A stretch of DNA of 64,000 bases from positions 930,001 through 994,000 of the forward strand of contig CAVYLN010000001.1 in the NCBI GenBank assembly GCA_963769435.1, read 5' to 3'. Both the position numbers and the translations under genes were made by a program. Positions 18,086 through 27,355 of this stretch are shown here, one piece after another. The notes below the pieces were generated by a model, which ran no database searches, had not been told where the DNA came from, and saw only the letters and a list, made by a program, of their open reading frames with translations. Position 1 is the stretch's first letter. Every line of letters starts with the position of its first letter. The DNA comes from JADKAV01 sp963769435 (GTDB taxonomy: Bacteria; Actinomycetota; Actinomycetes; S36-B12; UBA10799).

Positions 18086-19057
18086 GTGATCGAACTGCCC
18101 GCGGGACAGCACCCGGCGCAGACCGCCCGCGCGGTGTTCCGGCACATCGCCCGGGGCTCACGCTTCACCTCGCCCGGCGCTGGCACCACTGACGCGGCGG
18201 ACATCGTGCTTCGCACCTCCGGCAGCGCCGCCACGGCAAGATCGGTCGGGCACACGTACGCGGCCGTCCATTGGTCCGCCCGGACCTCCCGCACTGTGCT
18301 CGGGGACACGGGCTGGCGATGGCTGCTGCTCCTGGACCCTCTGTCGGCCGGGGGTTTCATGACCCTGGCACGCAGCCTGCGGGAGCCGCTGATCTGGCCC
18401 GGACTCGGCGGACGGTTCGACGCCGAGGCCGTCATGCACTGGTACCCCGGCGGCGCCGACGCCACCTCAGTGGTCAGCACGCAACTGGCGCGACTCCTGC
18501 AGACCCCGGACGGGGTGACGATGCTGCGTGACATGCAGGTGGTCCTCGTGGGCGGGGGGCCCTTGCACACCGGGTTGCGCCAGCGGTGCGCAGACCTCGG
18601 CATCCGCGTCGTGGCCACCTACGGCGCCACGGAGACCCTGGGGGGATGTGTGTACGACGGGGTCCCCTGGCCGGGCGTACAGGTCACCCTGGACAACGGG
18701 CAGATCACGATGGACGGGCCGAACCTCTCGGCGTCGTACGTCCCCGGCCCGCAGATACCGCGTCCGTGGCCCACCGGTGACCTGGGCAGGTGGGTGGACG
18801 GCCGACTCGAGGTGCTGGGGCGGATCGACGACCAGATACCGGTCAAGGGCGTCAATCGGAACCTTCACGAGTACGAGCGGGAGGCGCTGGAGCGCCCGGG
18901 CGTCCTGGAAGCGGTGGCGGTGGCGGTCCCTGACGCCGTGGACGGCTACCGTGTGGTGGTCTTCGTCGAGGACGCCGAACAGCGGCTTCCGCGTCTGCCG
19001 ACCGGCAAGCCGGACCGCAGAGAACTGCTCAGGAGGGCACGTGGCCAGCGTCGTTGA
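18086..19057 (+). CDS. menE: o-succinylbenzoate-CoA ligase, short actinobacterial type
   Basis: A compact AMP-binding ligase of about 323 residues that activates o-succinylbenzoate to its CoA ester. Visible blocks: IVLRTSGSAATARSV (degenerate phosphate loop near residue 45), LLLDPLSAGGFMTLARSL, ATYGATETLGGCVYDG (about residue 180), TGDLGRWVDGRLEVLGRIDD and the C-terminal LPTGKPDRREL containing the catalytic Lys. The start is GTG at 18083 or 18086, six bases after a weak CACAAT element. It overlaps menA by 17 bases. Confidence 0.88.
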   Translation: MIELPAGQHPAQTARAVFRHIARGSRFTSPGAGTTDAADIVLRTSGSAATARSVGHTYAAVHWSARTSRTVLGDTGWRWLLLLDPLSAGGFMTLARSLREPLIWPGLGGRFDAEAVMHWYPGGADATSVVSTQLARLLQTPDGVTMLRDMQVVLVGGGPLHTGLRQRCADLGIRVVATYGATETLGGCVYDGVPWPGVQVTLDNGQITMDGPNLSASYVPGPQIPRPWPTGDLGRWVDGRLEVLGRIDDQIPVKGVNRNLHEYEREALERPGVLEAVAVAVPDAVDGYRVVVFVEDAEQRLPRLPTGKPDRRELLRRARGQRR

Positions 19058-19928
19058 GTGGATCGAGGGGGCCCGTCCGCGCACATTGCCGGCGGCGGTC
19101 TCACCGGTCGTCGCGGGCCTCGGTGTGACCGCCTACACCGGCACCGACCTGACGAATCCTGAACTGGCCCTGTTCGCGCTGCTGGCCCTGCTGGTCGCCT
19201 TGGCGCTGCAGATCGGCGTCAACTACTTCAACGACTACAGCGACGGCGTGCGCGGCACCGACACGGTGCGGGTAGGTCCGGTCCGACTCGTCGGTCAGGG
19301 CCTGGCGCCGGCTCGCCAGGTGCGGACCGCAGCCCTCGTGAGCCTCGGTTTCGCGGCAGTGCTCGGCGCAACGCTCGTGACACTGTCCGGGCAATGGTTG
19401 CTGCTGCCGGTCGGCGCTGCCGCGATACTGGCCGCGTACGGGTACACCGGCGGAGCCCGCCCCTACGGATACCTCGGTCTCGGAGAGGTGTTCGTCTTCG
19501 TCTTCTTCGGCCCCGTCGCGGTGTGCGGAACCACGCTGGTCACCGGTGGCACGGTGTGGCCGGTGGCCGCGCTGACGTCGATCGCGATCGGACTGCTGAC
19601 GGTCAACATCCTCGTGGCCAACAATCTGCGCGACCGCCCGCTCGACGAACAGGCCGGAAAACACACGTTGGCTGTACGCCTGGGGGACGCGACCACACGC
19701 AGGCTGTTCGCCGTCGCCAGCATGGTGGCGTTCGTGCTGGTGGCGTGGCTGGCGATCCTCACCACCCCCTGGGCACTTCTGGGGATGCTCGGGGCGTTGC
19801 CCGCCGTCAGGGCATCGCAGGACGTTCTGGAGCACGCCTACGGAAAGGGACTGATCCCCGTCCTGCAGATGGCGTCGCTGTCGCTACTTCTGACCGGGCT
19901 GGGACTCGGTCTGGGCCTCAGCCTCTGA
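19041..19928 (+). CDS. menA: 1,4-dihydroxy-2-naphthoate polyprenyltransferase
   Basis: A 295-residue UbiA-family membrane enzyme that prenylates DHNA to demethylmenaquinone. It starts at GTG 19041 behind a perfect AGGAGG, inside the end of menE. Motifs: WIEGARPRTLPAAVSPVVAG at the N-terminus, the first Asp motif NYFNDYSDGVRGTD (about residue 55) and the second NNLRDRPLDEQAGKHTLAVR (about 195), with roughly eight membrane helices. Its last 45 bases overlap the convergent DUF4229 gene. Confidence 0.96.
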   Translation: MASVVEWIEGARPRTLPAAVSPVVAGLGVTAYTGTDLTNPELALFALLALLVALALQIGVNYFNDYSDGVRGTDTVRVGPVRLVGQGLAPARQVRTAALVSLGFAAVLGATLVTLSGQWLLLPVGAAAILAAYGYTGGARPYGYLGLGEVFVFVFFGPVAVCGTTLVTGGTVWPVAALTSIAIGLLTVNILVANNLRDRPLDEQAGKHTLAVRLGDATTRRLFAVASMVAFVLVAWLAILTTPWALLGMLGALPAVRASQDVLEHAYGKGLIPVLQMASLSLLLTGLGLGLGLSL

Positions 19929-20198
19929 GTCGACCGTCGCGTCCGTCCCGACGTCGGAGTCCTCCACGTCCTCGGCCGCGGCGGCTTGGTCGATCCTGTC
20001 GTTGACCCGGCCGATCGCCCTACCCATCCCGGCTCCCACCTGCGCACGGGGACGGTCCAGCCAGACGTAGCTGAGCGCCCCGCTCACGAGGAACGCCAGC
20101 AGGATGAGCAGGAACCCCCGCGCTCCTGTCAGGTAGAGCAGGCCCCCGACCGCCAGCAGCAGGAGGATCCGCAGACTCGTGTAGCACGAAGAACGCAC
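19884..20198 (-). CDS. DUF4229 small membrane protein
   Basis: A 104-residue protein with two adjacent hydrophobic helices (LRILLLLAVGGLLYLTGARG and LLILLAFLVSGALSYVWL), then a polar acidic tail. This matches DUF4229, a family of unknown function often found beside menA in actinobacteria. GTG start. Its 3' end overlaps menA by 45 bases tail to tail, so the transcripts are mutually antisense there. Confidence 0.8.
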   Translation of the reverse strand: MRSSCYTSLRILLLLAVGGLLYLTGARGFLLILLAFLVSGALSYVWLDRPRAQVGAGMGRAIGRVNDRIDQAAAAEDVEDSDVGTDATVDSEAEAQTESQPGQK

Positions 20199-20297
20199 GA
20201 CCAGTACTCACCGTCCCAGGGTACGTCGGATCCGATCGGTGGTGTCCGGCACCATCACGATCCTGCCGATTTGACGGTGCGGGCGTACGATTGTTGC

Positions 20298-20549
20298 ATG
20301 GTGAAGGTGTTGCTCGTCATCGTCGCACTCGGTGTGATGATCTTCGCTTTCATAGACCTGTGGCAGGTGCCCGCCGCGGACGTGCGCGGGGGCAGTCGCT
20401 TCCTGTGGGCGGTGGCCATCCTGCTGTTGCCGGTCGTCGGCGCCGTGCTCTGGCTCTTCTTCGGGCGACTCCCGGCAGAGGAGCCGCCCCGGCGTTTCCT
20501 GCCGCCGGACGACGACCCCGACTTCCTCGGCAGGATGCGATCCCAGTAG
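20298..20549 (+). CDS. PLDc_N domain small membrane protein
   Basis: An 83-residue protein with two membrane helices. VKVLLVIVALGVMIFAFIDL and RFLWAVAILLLPVVGAVLWL followed by FFGRLP match the phospholipase D-nuclease N-terminal (PLDc_N) domain, usually a stand-alone membrane protein of unknown role. A -10-like TACGAT (20286-20291) lies six bases before the ATG, suggesting a leaderless transcript. Confidence 0.8.
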   Translation: MVKVLLVIVALGVMIFAFIDLWQVPAADVRGGSRFLWAVAILLLPVVGAVLWLFFGRLPAEEPPRRFLPPDDDPDFLGRMRSQ

Positions 20550-20561
20550 CGCGCCGGGGCC

Positions 20562-21479
20562 TCAGACTCCCGAGTACGAGTGCAGGCCGGAGGCGAAGAA
20601 GTTCACGCCGAAGTAGTTGATCAGGAACGCCGCGAAGCCGATCAGCCCGATGATGGCGGCCTTGCGGCCCTTCCATCCCGCGGTCGACCGGGCGTGCAGG
20701 TAGCCCGCGTACACGACCCATGTGATGAACGCCCAGGTCTCCTTGGGATCCCAACCCCAGTAGCGACCCCAGGCGTTCTCGGCCCAGATGGCCCCCGCGA
20801 TCACGGCGAAGGTCCACACCGGGAACACGAAGGCGATGGTGCGGTAGGACAGCGAGTCCAGCCGGGCCGCGTTCGGCAGGCGGGAGGCGAGCCCGGATCC
20901 GGCCGTGCCCCGGTCCTCAGCGCGTTGCCGGATCAGGTAGGCGCCGATCAGTCCGGCGCTGAGGGTGAACGCTCCTCCGGAGATCGCGGCCGCGCTGACA
21001 TGGATGACCAGCCACCAGGACTTCAGGGCGGGCACCAGTTGCGCGGATTCGGTGTATAGCAGCGTGACCGCCACTCCCAGGGTCAGCAGCACTGCGCCGA
21101 TCACCCACACGCCCAACCACCGCAGATCCGTACGGCTCGCAGCGATCAGGAACGTCAGCGCCACCGCGATGGCCGCCCCGAGGGAGAACTCGTACATGTT
21201 GCCCAACGGGAACCGTTCGGCGGCCAGCCCGCGCAGGACGAACCCCACGATCAGCAAACCGGTGGCCAACCATGCCAGCGAGATACCGATGTTCCCGCTG
21301 CGCCGACCCGGTTCCTCGACCTCGGCGGCTTCCCCGGTGGCGCCGGCAGGGCCGACCAGCACCGGCTTCTTGGCGGCCAGCGGTACCCGGCGTGCCGCCA
21401 GGGAAGCGGCGAATGCGAACAGCGAAAGGGTGTAGACCAGCATCGAGGCATAGACCGCGGCGTTGCTCAACTGGGCCAT
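20562..21479 (-). CDS. ccsB: cytochrome c biogenesis protein CcsB (ResC)
   Basis: A membrane protein of about 305 residues that, with ResB, handles and ligates heme in System II cytochrome c maturation. The heme-binding tryptophan-rich segment WGRYWGWDPKETWAFITWVV is near residue 240; conserved His residues occur in VIHVSAAAISGG and YAGYLHAR. A hydrophilic insert (LVGPAGATGEAAEVEEPGRR) follows the first helix. The ATG at 21479 has GGAGAAG upstream; a GTG at 21485 is the alternative. Last gene of the hemL-to-ccsB run. Confidence 0.95.
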   Translation of the reverse strand: MAQLSNAAVYASMLVYTLSLFAFAASLAARRVPLAAKKPVLVGPAGATGEAAEVEEPGRRSGNIGISLAWLATGLLIVGFVLRGLAAERFPLGNMYEFSLGAAIAVALTFLIAASRTDLRWLGVWVIGAVLLTLGVAVTLLYTESAQLVPALKSWWLVIHVSAAAISGGAFTLSAGLIGAYLIRQRAEDRGTAGSGLASRLPNAARLDSLSYRTIAFVFPVWTFAVIAGAIWAENAWGRYWGWDPKETWAFITWVVYAGYLHARSTAGWKGRKAAIIGLIGFAAFLINYFGVNFFASGLHSYSGV

Positions 21480-21515
21480 CGTCACTTCTCCGTCTCCGTC
21501 AGCATCCCGGCGATC

Positions 21516-22995
21516 TCACGTCACATCGTCGTGGACACGACCCCCGCCGGAACGGCTCAGGCCCGCCACTTCGGCCACTGTATCCTCCTGCGCCGACAGC
21601 CTCACCCAAACCCGGCGGCGGTGCAGCAGCAGCGACATACTCACCCCGACGATCACCAGCGCGGCGGCGATCAGCGCCAGCCAGCGGCCGGGATCGTGGG
21701 CCAGCGAGAGGTTCGCGAAATCCCGGTATCCGGCGAACTCGACCATGGTCCCGTCCGGGAGCTCCCATGATTCCCCTGGCCGCAGCGCCTTCGTACCCAC
21801 ACGGTCGAGGTTGCTGCTGTCCAGTTTGTAGACGTTCCCGCCGGTCTTGACGTCCCCTGTGAACGCTCCGAGGAAGAGTTGCGGATCGTTGGCCGCCGGG
21901 AAGGTGGAGATCGGGCCGCGCACCGGATCGATCGTGGCGGTGGGAAGGAAGAGGCCCTGCAGGGCGAAACCCGGGTCCACATCCGGCACCTTGACCACTC
22001 CGGACGAGGTGAGGTTGCCGTCGCGCGGGAGGAACACCACGGAGTCGTCGAAGATCACCGTGCCGCCCGGCCGGGTGACCTTGATGTCGAGCGCGTATCC
22101 GTGGCCGGTGAGGAACACCTTCACGCCCGGCAGGACCAGCGGTGAGTTGACCTGGAACTCCTGCACGACCTCGGGTGCACCGGGGCGCTCGCGCACCAGC
22201 GCGGAGGCCTCGAACTGCCGCGGGGCCCCGGCCTGTTGGCCGGATTCCTGGAAGGTCGCCGAGAAGTCCTGCAGTACCACGGAGAACGGCGCGATCTGGT
22301 CGGGGTTGACCAGCCTGCCCTTGCGGAAGGAGTCGAACTGCGTCAACGATCCGGTGAACCCCTTGCCCTCGACCACGATGACCTTGGCCGACCAACCGAA
22401 CAACCCGCCGACGCCGACGGCCAGCAGCAGGAAGATGAAACACAGGTGGAACAGCAGATTGCCCACCTCGTGCAGATACCCCTTCTCCGCTGACACCCAG
22501 CCGTCCTCCCGGCGCACGCGCCACCGGCGGGCCGTGAGGAAGGCCTCTGCCCGGTCGAGCACGAGGCGGTCCGGTTCGCGTGCGGGGCACCAGTTCGTAG
22601 GCGGGCATGCGCGAGAGGCGCGACGGCGGCGGCGGGGGCGGCAGCCGGAAAGCACGGATGAAATCGGCCGTGCGCGGGACGATGCAGCCGATCAGCGAGA
22701 TGCACAGCAGCAGGTAGATGGACGCGAACCACGCGGAGGCGAAGACGTCGAACATCCCCAACCGGTCCAGCCACGGACCCAACGTGGGGTTGCTCTGCAG
22801 GTAGTCGTTCACCGCGGCGGCATCGGTCCCCCGCTGCGGGAAGACGGAACCGGGGATGCTGGCCAGCGCGAGCAGCAGCAGCAGGATCAGTGCCGTGCGC
22901 ATGCTCGTGAGCGTCCGCCAGCCCCAGCGCATCCATCCCACGAAGCCCAGTTGCGGGCCACTGCTGCGACTGGGGCTCTCCACGGTCGTCGTCAT
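21516..22995 (-). CDS. resB: cytochrome c biogenesis protein ResB, frameshifted
   Basis: About 493 codons when bridged. The N-terminal frame shows GWRTLTSMRTALILLLLLAL and SIPGSVFPQRGTDAAAVNDY, the typical ResB opening, up to MPAYELVPR. After a one-base shift near 22575 the frame resumes REPDRLVLDRAEAFLTARRW and runs through the large periplasmic domain (VEGKGFTGSLTQFDSFRKGR, RPGESWELPDGTMVEFAGY) to the last helix and end. ResB partners CcsB in heme delivery. The ATG overlaps the ccdA stop. Most likely a sequence error rather than a broken gene. Confidence 0.93.
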
Positions 22996-23741
22996 AGCCC
23001 CACCTGGAAGTCGTTGGCCCACACGCGCATCCAAACGGACACCTCGTTCCAGACGCCGGTCAGCAGCAGCACGCCGATCAGGATCAGGGTGGCCCCACCG
23101 AAACGCATGACCCACAGGGAGTGCTGCCGGAGCCAGCGCACGGTTCCGGCCATGCGGCGGAACGCCAGGGCGATGATCAGGAACGGCACGCCCAAGCCGA
23201 TGCAGTAGGCAAGCGAGAGCAGTGCGCCGCGCAGCGCGGAGCCCTCACTGAAGACCAGCGCCTGGACCGCCGCCAGAGTCGGGCCGATGCACGGCGTCCA
23301 CCCGAGTCCGAACAGCACCCCGAGCACCGGCGCGGTCCAGATCCCGAGGTTCGGGGAGACGTGCCAGCGGACTTCCCGCTGCAACCAGGGGAAGGCTCCC
23401 ATGAAGCCGATCCCGAGCAGGATGATCACCACCCCCAGCACGCGCTGGATCGGTTCCTGGTACTCCAGCAGCACCTCCCCGGCGTAGCCGAGCAGCGCAC
23501 CGTACGAGATGAAGACCGCTGAGAAACCGAGGATGAACAGCCCTACCCCGGTGAGGATCCGGCTGTGCTTCGGGGTGACCGGCTCGCCGAGTTCGGCGCC
23601 GGTGACACCGGTGACCACCCCCACGTAGCCGGGAACCAGCGGCAGCACGCATGGGGAGGCGAACGACACGAATCCGGCCAGCAGGGCCAAGGGGATCGCC
23701 AGCAGCAGCGAACCACCCGTGACGGTCTCGGCCACGCTCAC
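22992..23741 (-). CDS. ccdA: cytochrome c biogenesis protein CcdA
   Basis: A 249-residue, six-helix protein that carries reducing equivalents across the membrane to keep apocytochrome thiols reduced. The two redox cysteines are visible in SFASPCVLPLVPGY (about residue 31) and GWTPCIGPTLAAV (about residue 150). The start overlaps the tlpA end and its stop overlaps resB. Confidence 0.95.
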   Translation of the reverse strand: MSVAETVTGGSLLLAIPLALLAGFVSFASPCVLPLVPGYVGVVTGVTGAELGEPVTPKHSRILTGVGLFILGFSAVFISYGALLGYAGEVLLEYQEPIQRVLGVVIILLGIGFMGAFPWLQREVRWHVSPNLGIWTAPVLGVLFGLGWTPCIGPTLAAVQALVFSEGSALRGALLSLAYCIGLGVPFLIIALAFRRMAGTVRWLRQHSLWVMRFGGATLILIGVLLLTGVWNEVSVWMRVWANDFQVGL

Positions 23742-24325
23742 CCGGACGCCCCGGCCTTCTCCGTCTCCGCCAGCAGGTCCTGCAGGGCGGCGTCGAGTTC
23801 ACCGGCTTCGACCGCCCCCAGGAACCGGCCCGCGACACGGCCCTGCGCATCGATCAGCAGTGTGGAGGGGATGGCCTGCGGCGGCAGGCTGTCGGAGAAC
23901 TCCAGCACCAGTTGCCCGTTGGGGTCGGGAAGGTTCGGGTACGAGATGCCGAACTTCTCGACGAAGGCCCTCGCCGGGGCGTCCGAATCGCGGGTGTCGA
24001 GGCCCAGGAAGTTCACGTCCGGGTTCTTCTCGCTGACCGCCACCAGTTCCGGCGCCTCCGCCCGGCACGGCGCACACCAGGAAGCCCAAACGTTGATGAC
24101 ACCCGGACTGCCCTTCCAGGTGGCGGTGTCGACCTGTTCACCGTTGAGGTCGGTGCCGGTCAGGACCGGAGCCGGCTGCCGCTCATCGGCGGGAAGCAGC
24201 ACCGAGGATCCGTCGCCCGCGACGAACCCGGCGGAATCACCCACATCGGCAGACTCCTGCGAGCAGCCGGCCAGCACGAGCACCGCCAGCAACACTGCCG
24301 ACCCGAAACCGGTTCTCCAACGCAC
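23738..24325 (-). CDS. TlpA/ResA-like thiol-disulfide lipoprotein
   Basis: A 195-residue extracytoplasmic thioredoxin-fold protein. Signal peptide and lipobox LAGC put lipidated Cys at about residue 21. The active site WASWCAPCRAEAPELV is near residue 82, the cis-Pro block is AIPSTLLIDAQG. As first partner of CcdA it should reduce the apocytochrome c CxxCH motif. GTG start adjacent to the stop of the upstream phosphatase gene; 4-base overlap with ccdA. Confidence 0.92.
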   Translation of the reverse strand: MRWRTGFGSAVLLAVLVLAGCSQESADVGDSAGFVAGDGSSVLLPADERQPAPVLTGTDLNGEQVDTATWKGSPGVINVWASWCAPCRAEAPELVAVSEKNPDVNFLGLDTRDSDAPARAFVEKFGISYPNLPDPNGQLVLEFSDSLPPQAIPSTLLIDAQGRVAGRFLGAVEAGELDAALQDLLAETEKAGASG

Positions 24326-24967
24326 TTACGCGCCGACCCCCTTCGTGGAGCGCGGATACAGCGCAGCCGCCGGTTCGGTGTAGACGATCGACACCAGACG
24401 ATCGTCGTCGAAGGTCATCGAGGTCAGTGAGGCGAGGTTGCACTGGCGATGACGAGGATCATGCATGAACCGGCGCCCCTCCGCGTCCAGCCGGGAGATC
24501 CACACCGGCAACTGGTGGCTCACCAGAACCGCCTCGTGCCCGCGTACATTCCGGCGGGCTTCTGAGACAGCCGCACGCATCCTGGCGGCCACATCGACGT
24601 ACGGCTCACCCCAGGAGGGCCGGGCCGGGTTCCACAGGTATCGCCAGGCCCGCGGCTGGCGCAGCACACCGTCCCCGACCGAGACCCGCTGCCCCTCGAA
24701 CACGTTGTCGGCCTCGATGATCCGCTCATCGATGACCGGCGTGAGCGCGAACCGATCGCTGATCGGCGCGGCGGTCTGTTGTGCGCGCTCCAACGGCGAG
24801 GACCACACTTCCACGATGTCCCGGCCGGCCAGGGCATCCGCGGCCAGCACCGCCATCTGCTCCCCGAGTTCGGACAAGTGGAAGCCCGGCAGACGTCCGT
24901 AGAGGATCTTGTCCGGGTTGAACACCTCGCCGTGGCGCAGGAGGTGCACCGTGGTCCGCTCGGTCAT
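24326..24967 (-). CDS. histidine phosphatase (phosphoglycerate mutase-like)
   Basis: A 213-residue member of the histidine phosphatase superfamily. The catalytic LLRHGEVFNPDKILYGRLPG motif opens the protein (His about 11), VWSSPLERAQQTA carries the second Arg, and HEAVLVSHQLPVWISR the second His. Substrate is unknown. It overlaps hemL by 4 bases and abuts tlpA; this position is common in actinobacteria and may only reflect shared expression. Confidence 0.88.
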   Translation of the reverse strand: MTERTTVHLLRHGEVFNPDKILYGRLPGFHLSELGEQMAVLAADALAGRDIVEVWSSPLERAQQTAAPISDRFALTPVIDERIIEADNVFEGQRVSVGDGVLRQPRAWRYLWNPARPSWGEPYVDVAARMRAAVSEARRNVRGHEAVLVSHQLPVWISRLDAEGRRFMHDPRHRQCNLASLTSMTFDDDRLVSIVYTEPAAALYPRSTKGVGA

Positions 24968-26253
24968 GTCGACGCCTCCTGGGCTAGGGCTGCGGCGGTC
25001 GCAGCGGTGGGCAATGCGTCCTGGATCAGGCCCAGCGCCCGTTCGTCGTGTGCACTGCTGACGAACCAGGCCTCGAACGCCGAGGGCGGCAGGCTGATCC
25101 CGGCATCCAGCATCGCGGCGTGGAAGGCGGCGAAGACAGCCGTGTTCTGCTCCTGGGCCTGCGCGTAGTCGCTCACGGGGGAGTCGCGGAAGAAGACACT
25201 GAAGAGGTTGCCCGCCCGTTGCGTCGTGTGCGCGACACCTGCGCGGGTCAGCGCGTCCTCGGTCATGCCGATCACCGACTCGGCCGCCGCGTCCACGGCG
25301 GGGTAGTCCGCGTTGCGCAGCATCGCCAGCCCGGCCGCGGTGGCGACCGGGTTGCCCGACAGGGTGCCCGCCTGGTACACCGGACCCAGCGGGGCGAGCA
25401 TCTGCATGACATCCGCGCGACCACCGAACGCGGCCACGGGCAGGCCGCCGCCGATGACCTTGCCGTAGGTGTACAGGTCGGCTGGTACACCTTCGATCCC
25501 GAACCATCCGGACGGGGAGACCCGGAAGCCGGTCATGACCTCGTCGCTGATCAGCAGAGCACCGTTGTCCGCGCAGAGGTCGGCGAGTCCCTGGCTGAAA
25601 CCGGGCGCCGGCGGCACTACGCCCATGTTGGCCGGCACCGCCTCGGTGATCACAGCGGCCACTTCGTGCGTGGCGAACACCCCCGCCACGGCGGCCAGGT
25701 CGTTGTAGGGCAGGACCACGGTCTGCGCGGTCTGGTCAGCGGTCACACCGGCGCTGTCCGGCAGGCCGAGAGTGGCCACCCCGCTGCCGGCGGCGGCCAG
25801 CAACCCGTCCGAATGGCCGTGGTAGCAGCCGGCGAACTTGACGATCACGTCCCGGCCGGTGAAACCGCGTGCCACACGGATCGCGCTCATCGTCGCCTCC
25901 GTGCCGGAGTTGACCAACCGCACCTGCTGCACCGGGTCGACCCGCTCGACGATCAACTCGGCCAACTCGACCTCGTTGGGGTGGGGCGCGCCGAACCCGA
26001 GACCCGCGCCGGCGGCCTGCTGCACCGCCTCGATCACCGCGGGGTGGGCAGTGTCCGAGCAATGCGGGTCCCCATTGGCCCACGAGATCGACGTAGGTGT
26101 TGCCGTCGACGTCGGTCACGTATGGGCCCTGACCGCTGACGAAGAAGACCGGATGCCCGCCGACGGCCCGGAACGCTCGCACCGGGGAGTTGACCCCGCC
26201 GGGTGTCACCACCCGCGCCCGGTCCAGCCACCGGCCGACGTTTTGCGCTGCAT
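24964..26253 (-). CDS. hemL: glutamate-1-semialdehyde 2,1-aminomutase, frameshifted
   Basis: A PLP enzyme that makes 5-aminolevulinate from glutamate-1-semialdehyde, second step of the C5 heme pathway. The N-terminal frame reads RARVVTPGGVNSPVRAFRAV, then VGQWGPALLGH; one extra T near 26055 breaks the frame, which resumes AHPAVIEAVQQAAGAGLGFG. The PLP lysine is in YGKVIGGGLPVAAFGG and the motif GNPVATAAGLAML follows. The start is uncertain: ATG 26253 needs another shift at an AAAA run near 26245, while GTG 26278 is in frame but lacks a ribosome site. hemA, C, D and B are at 55-60 kb. Confidence 0.93.
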
Positions 26254-26339
26254 GCCTCCGATCGTCGCATGGCCCCACCCGGGCGGCGATCCGTGGTCCC
26301 GGGGGATCGCGACCCCGGTCCGAGACGACCCAACTCCCC

Positions 26340-26390
26340 GGCTTCTGGTGATGAAGAGGCACGTGAGGTGTCACTTCATCACCAGAAGCC
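26340..26390. terminator. perfect 17-bp-stem hairpin, copy 1 of a 42-nt repeat
   Basis: Arms 26340-26356 and 26374-26390 (GGCTTCTGGTGATGAAG and its complement) pair without mismatch around a 17-base loop containing GGCACGTGAGGTGT. It follows the 3' end of the TMEM175-like gene and precedes hemL. No U-tract is present. A near-identical copy is at 28311-28352 and the stem changes are compensatory, so structure appears selected. A terminator or 3'-end stabiliser is my inference. The remaining bases around it hold nothing else I can identify. Confidence 0.65.
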
Positions 26391-26419
26391 TCCTGTGGGA
26401 GTGGTCATGGGATCCGGTA

Positions 26420-27079
26420 TCAGGCGGGATCCTCCGGAGGCTCGGCGTGCATCCGGCTGAGCGCGAATCCGGAGAGCACCGAACCCACCAACCACCACAG
26501 GACCGCGAGGGTGGGTGTGACGAAGGCCAGCGGGATGGACGTCAGGAACACCACCACCGGGGACAGCGAGCCGAGCAACTGCAACCGGACGAACGCCGGG
26601 TCGGGTTGCGCGAGGAAGAGCCTGCCACGCAGCGCCACTAGGAACAGGACCATCTCCATGCCGCTGACTGCACTGGCGTAGACGGCGAACACAGCGATCG
26701 CCAGCGGATTGCTGGAGTACTCCCCGAGCACCCCCGCCGGGATGGGGAGCAGCGCGATCAGCGCAAGGAACACCAGCGTGCCCAGTACGTACCGCGAGTC
26801 CATCGCGCGAAGCGTCATCACGAACCGGTGGTTGGCCCGCCAGTAGATGGCCACCCAGACGAAAGCCACCAGGAAGGCCAGCAGCACTGGCCCCTTGGCC
26901 ACCAGCGCCGCCCACAGATCCGACACCGACTCGGGGTCCCCCTCCACCTCCGGTAGCCCGATCTCGACCGCCGCCAGAGTCAGAGCAATGGCGAAGACGG
27001 CGTCCGAGAAGAAGACCACGCGGTCGAACGCCACCCCGTCGTCCCTGGGATAGACCGTCCGGGTCCACACCGATGCCAT
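26420..27079 (-). CDS. TMEM175-family (DUF1211) potassium channel-like protein
   Basis: A 219-residue membrane protein with six likely helices. The first contains the signature RVVFFSDAVFAIALTLAAVE, the FSD motif that lines the pore in TMEM175 channels, followed by FVWVAIYWRANHRFV. A single six-helix repeat is normal for bacterial members. The ATG at 27079 places the FSD motif at residue 25, as in homologs. Selectivity is not predictable here. Confidence 0.85.
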   Translation of the reverse strand: MASVWTRTVYPRDDGVAFDRVVFFSDAVFAIALTLAAVEIGLPEVEGDPESVSDLWAALVAKGPVLLAFLVAFVWVAIYWRANHRFVMTLRAMDSRYVLGTLVFLALIALLPIPAGVLGEYSSNPLAIAVFAVYASAVSGMEMVLFLVALRGRLFLAQPDPAFVRLQLLGSLSPVVVFLTSIPLAFVTPTLAVLWWLVGSVLSGFALSRMHAEPPEDPA

Positions 27080-27205
27080 GACCGGCACAGTAGTGGGCAG
27101 ACCCCCGGTCGCGGCGATCGACGGGCTCCGCACCCTCACAGGCGGGAGGGGTCTTGCTGTGACAGCATGGCGGACGAGGTTGGTCCGTGTGTCAAGGAGT
27201 GGGCG

Positions 27206-27355
27206 ATGGAAACTCAAGTGTCGAACACCAGAGGCACCCGCGGATTCACTGTGGTGCGCGCCCCCACATTCGCCGCGAGGAGGTGGGCGTACCTCGCCCG
27301 AGCCGTGCCAACCCACTTGGCTGTTCGGGGCGACGACGGGCTGGTCCTGCGTTGA
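27206..27355 (+). CDS. possible 49-residue small protein coupled to the FAD oxidoreductase gene
   Basis: Begins METQVSNTRGTRGFTVV and ends RGDDGLVLR. An AAGGAG ribosome binding site is seven bases before the ATG, and its TGA overlaps the TTG start of the next gene (TTGA), mirroring the overlaps used throughout the window. I recognise no domain. It may be a leader peptide enabling translation of a gene that lacks its own ribosome site. Confidence 0.4.
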   Translation: METQVSNTRGTRGFTVVRAPTFAARRWAYLARAVPTHLAVRGDDGLVLR

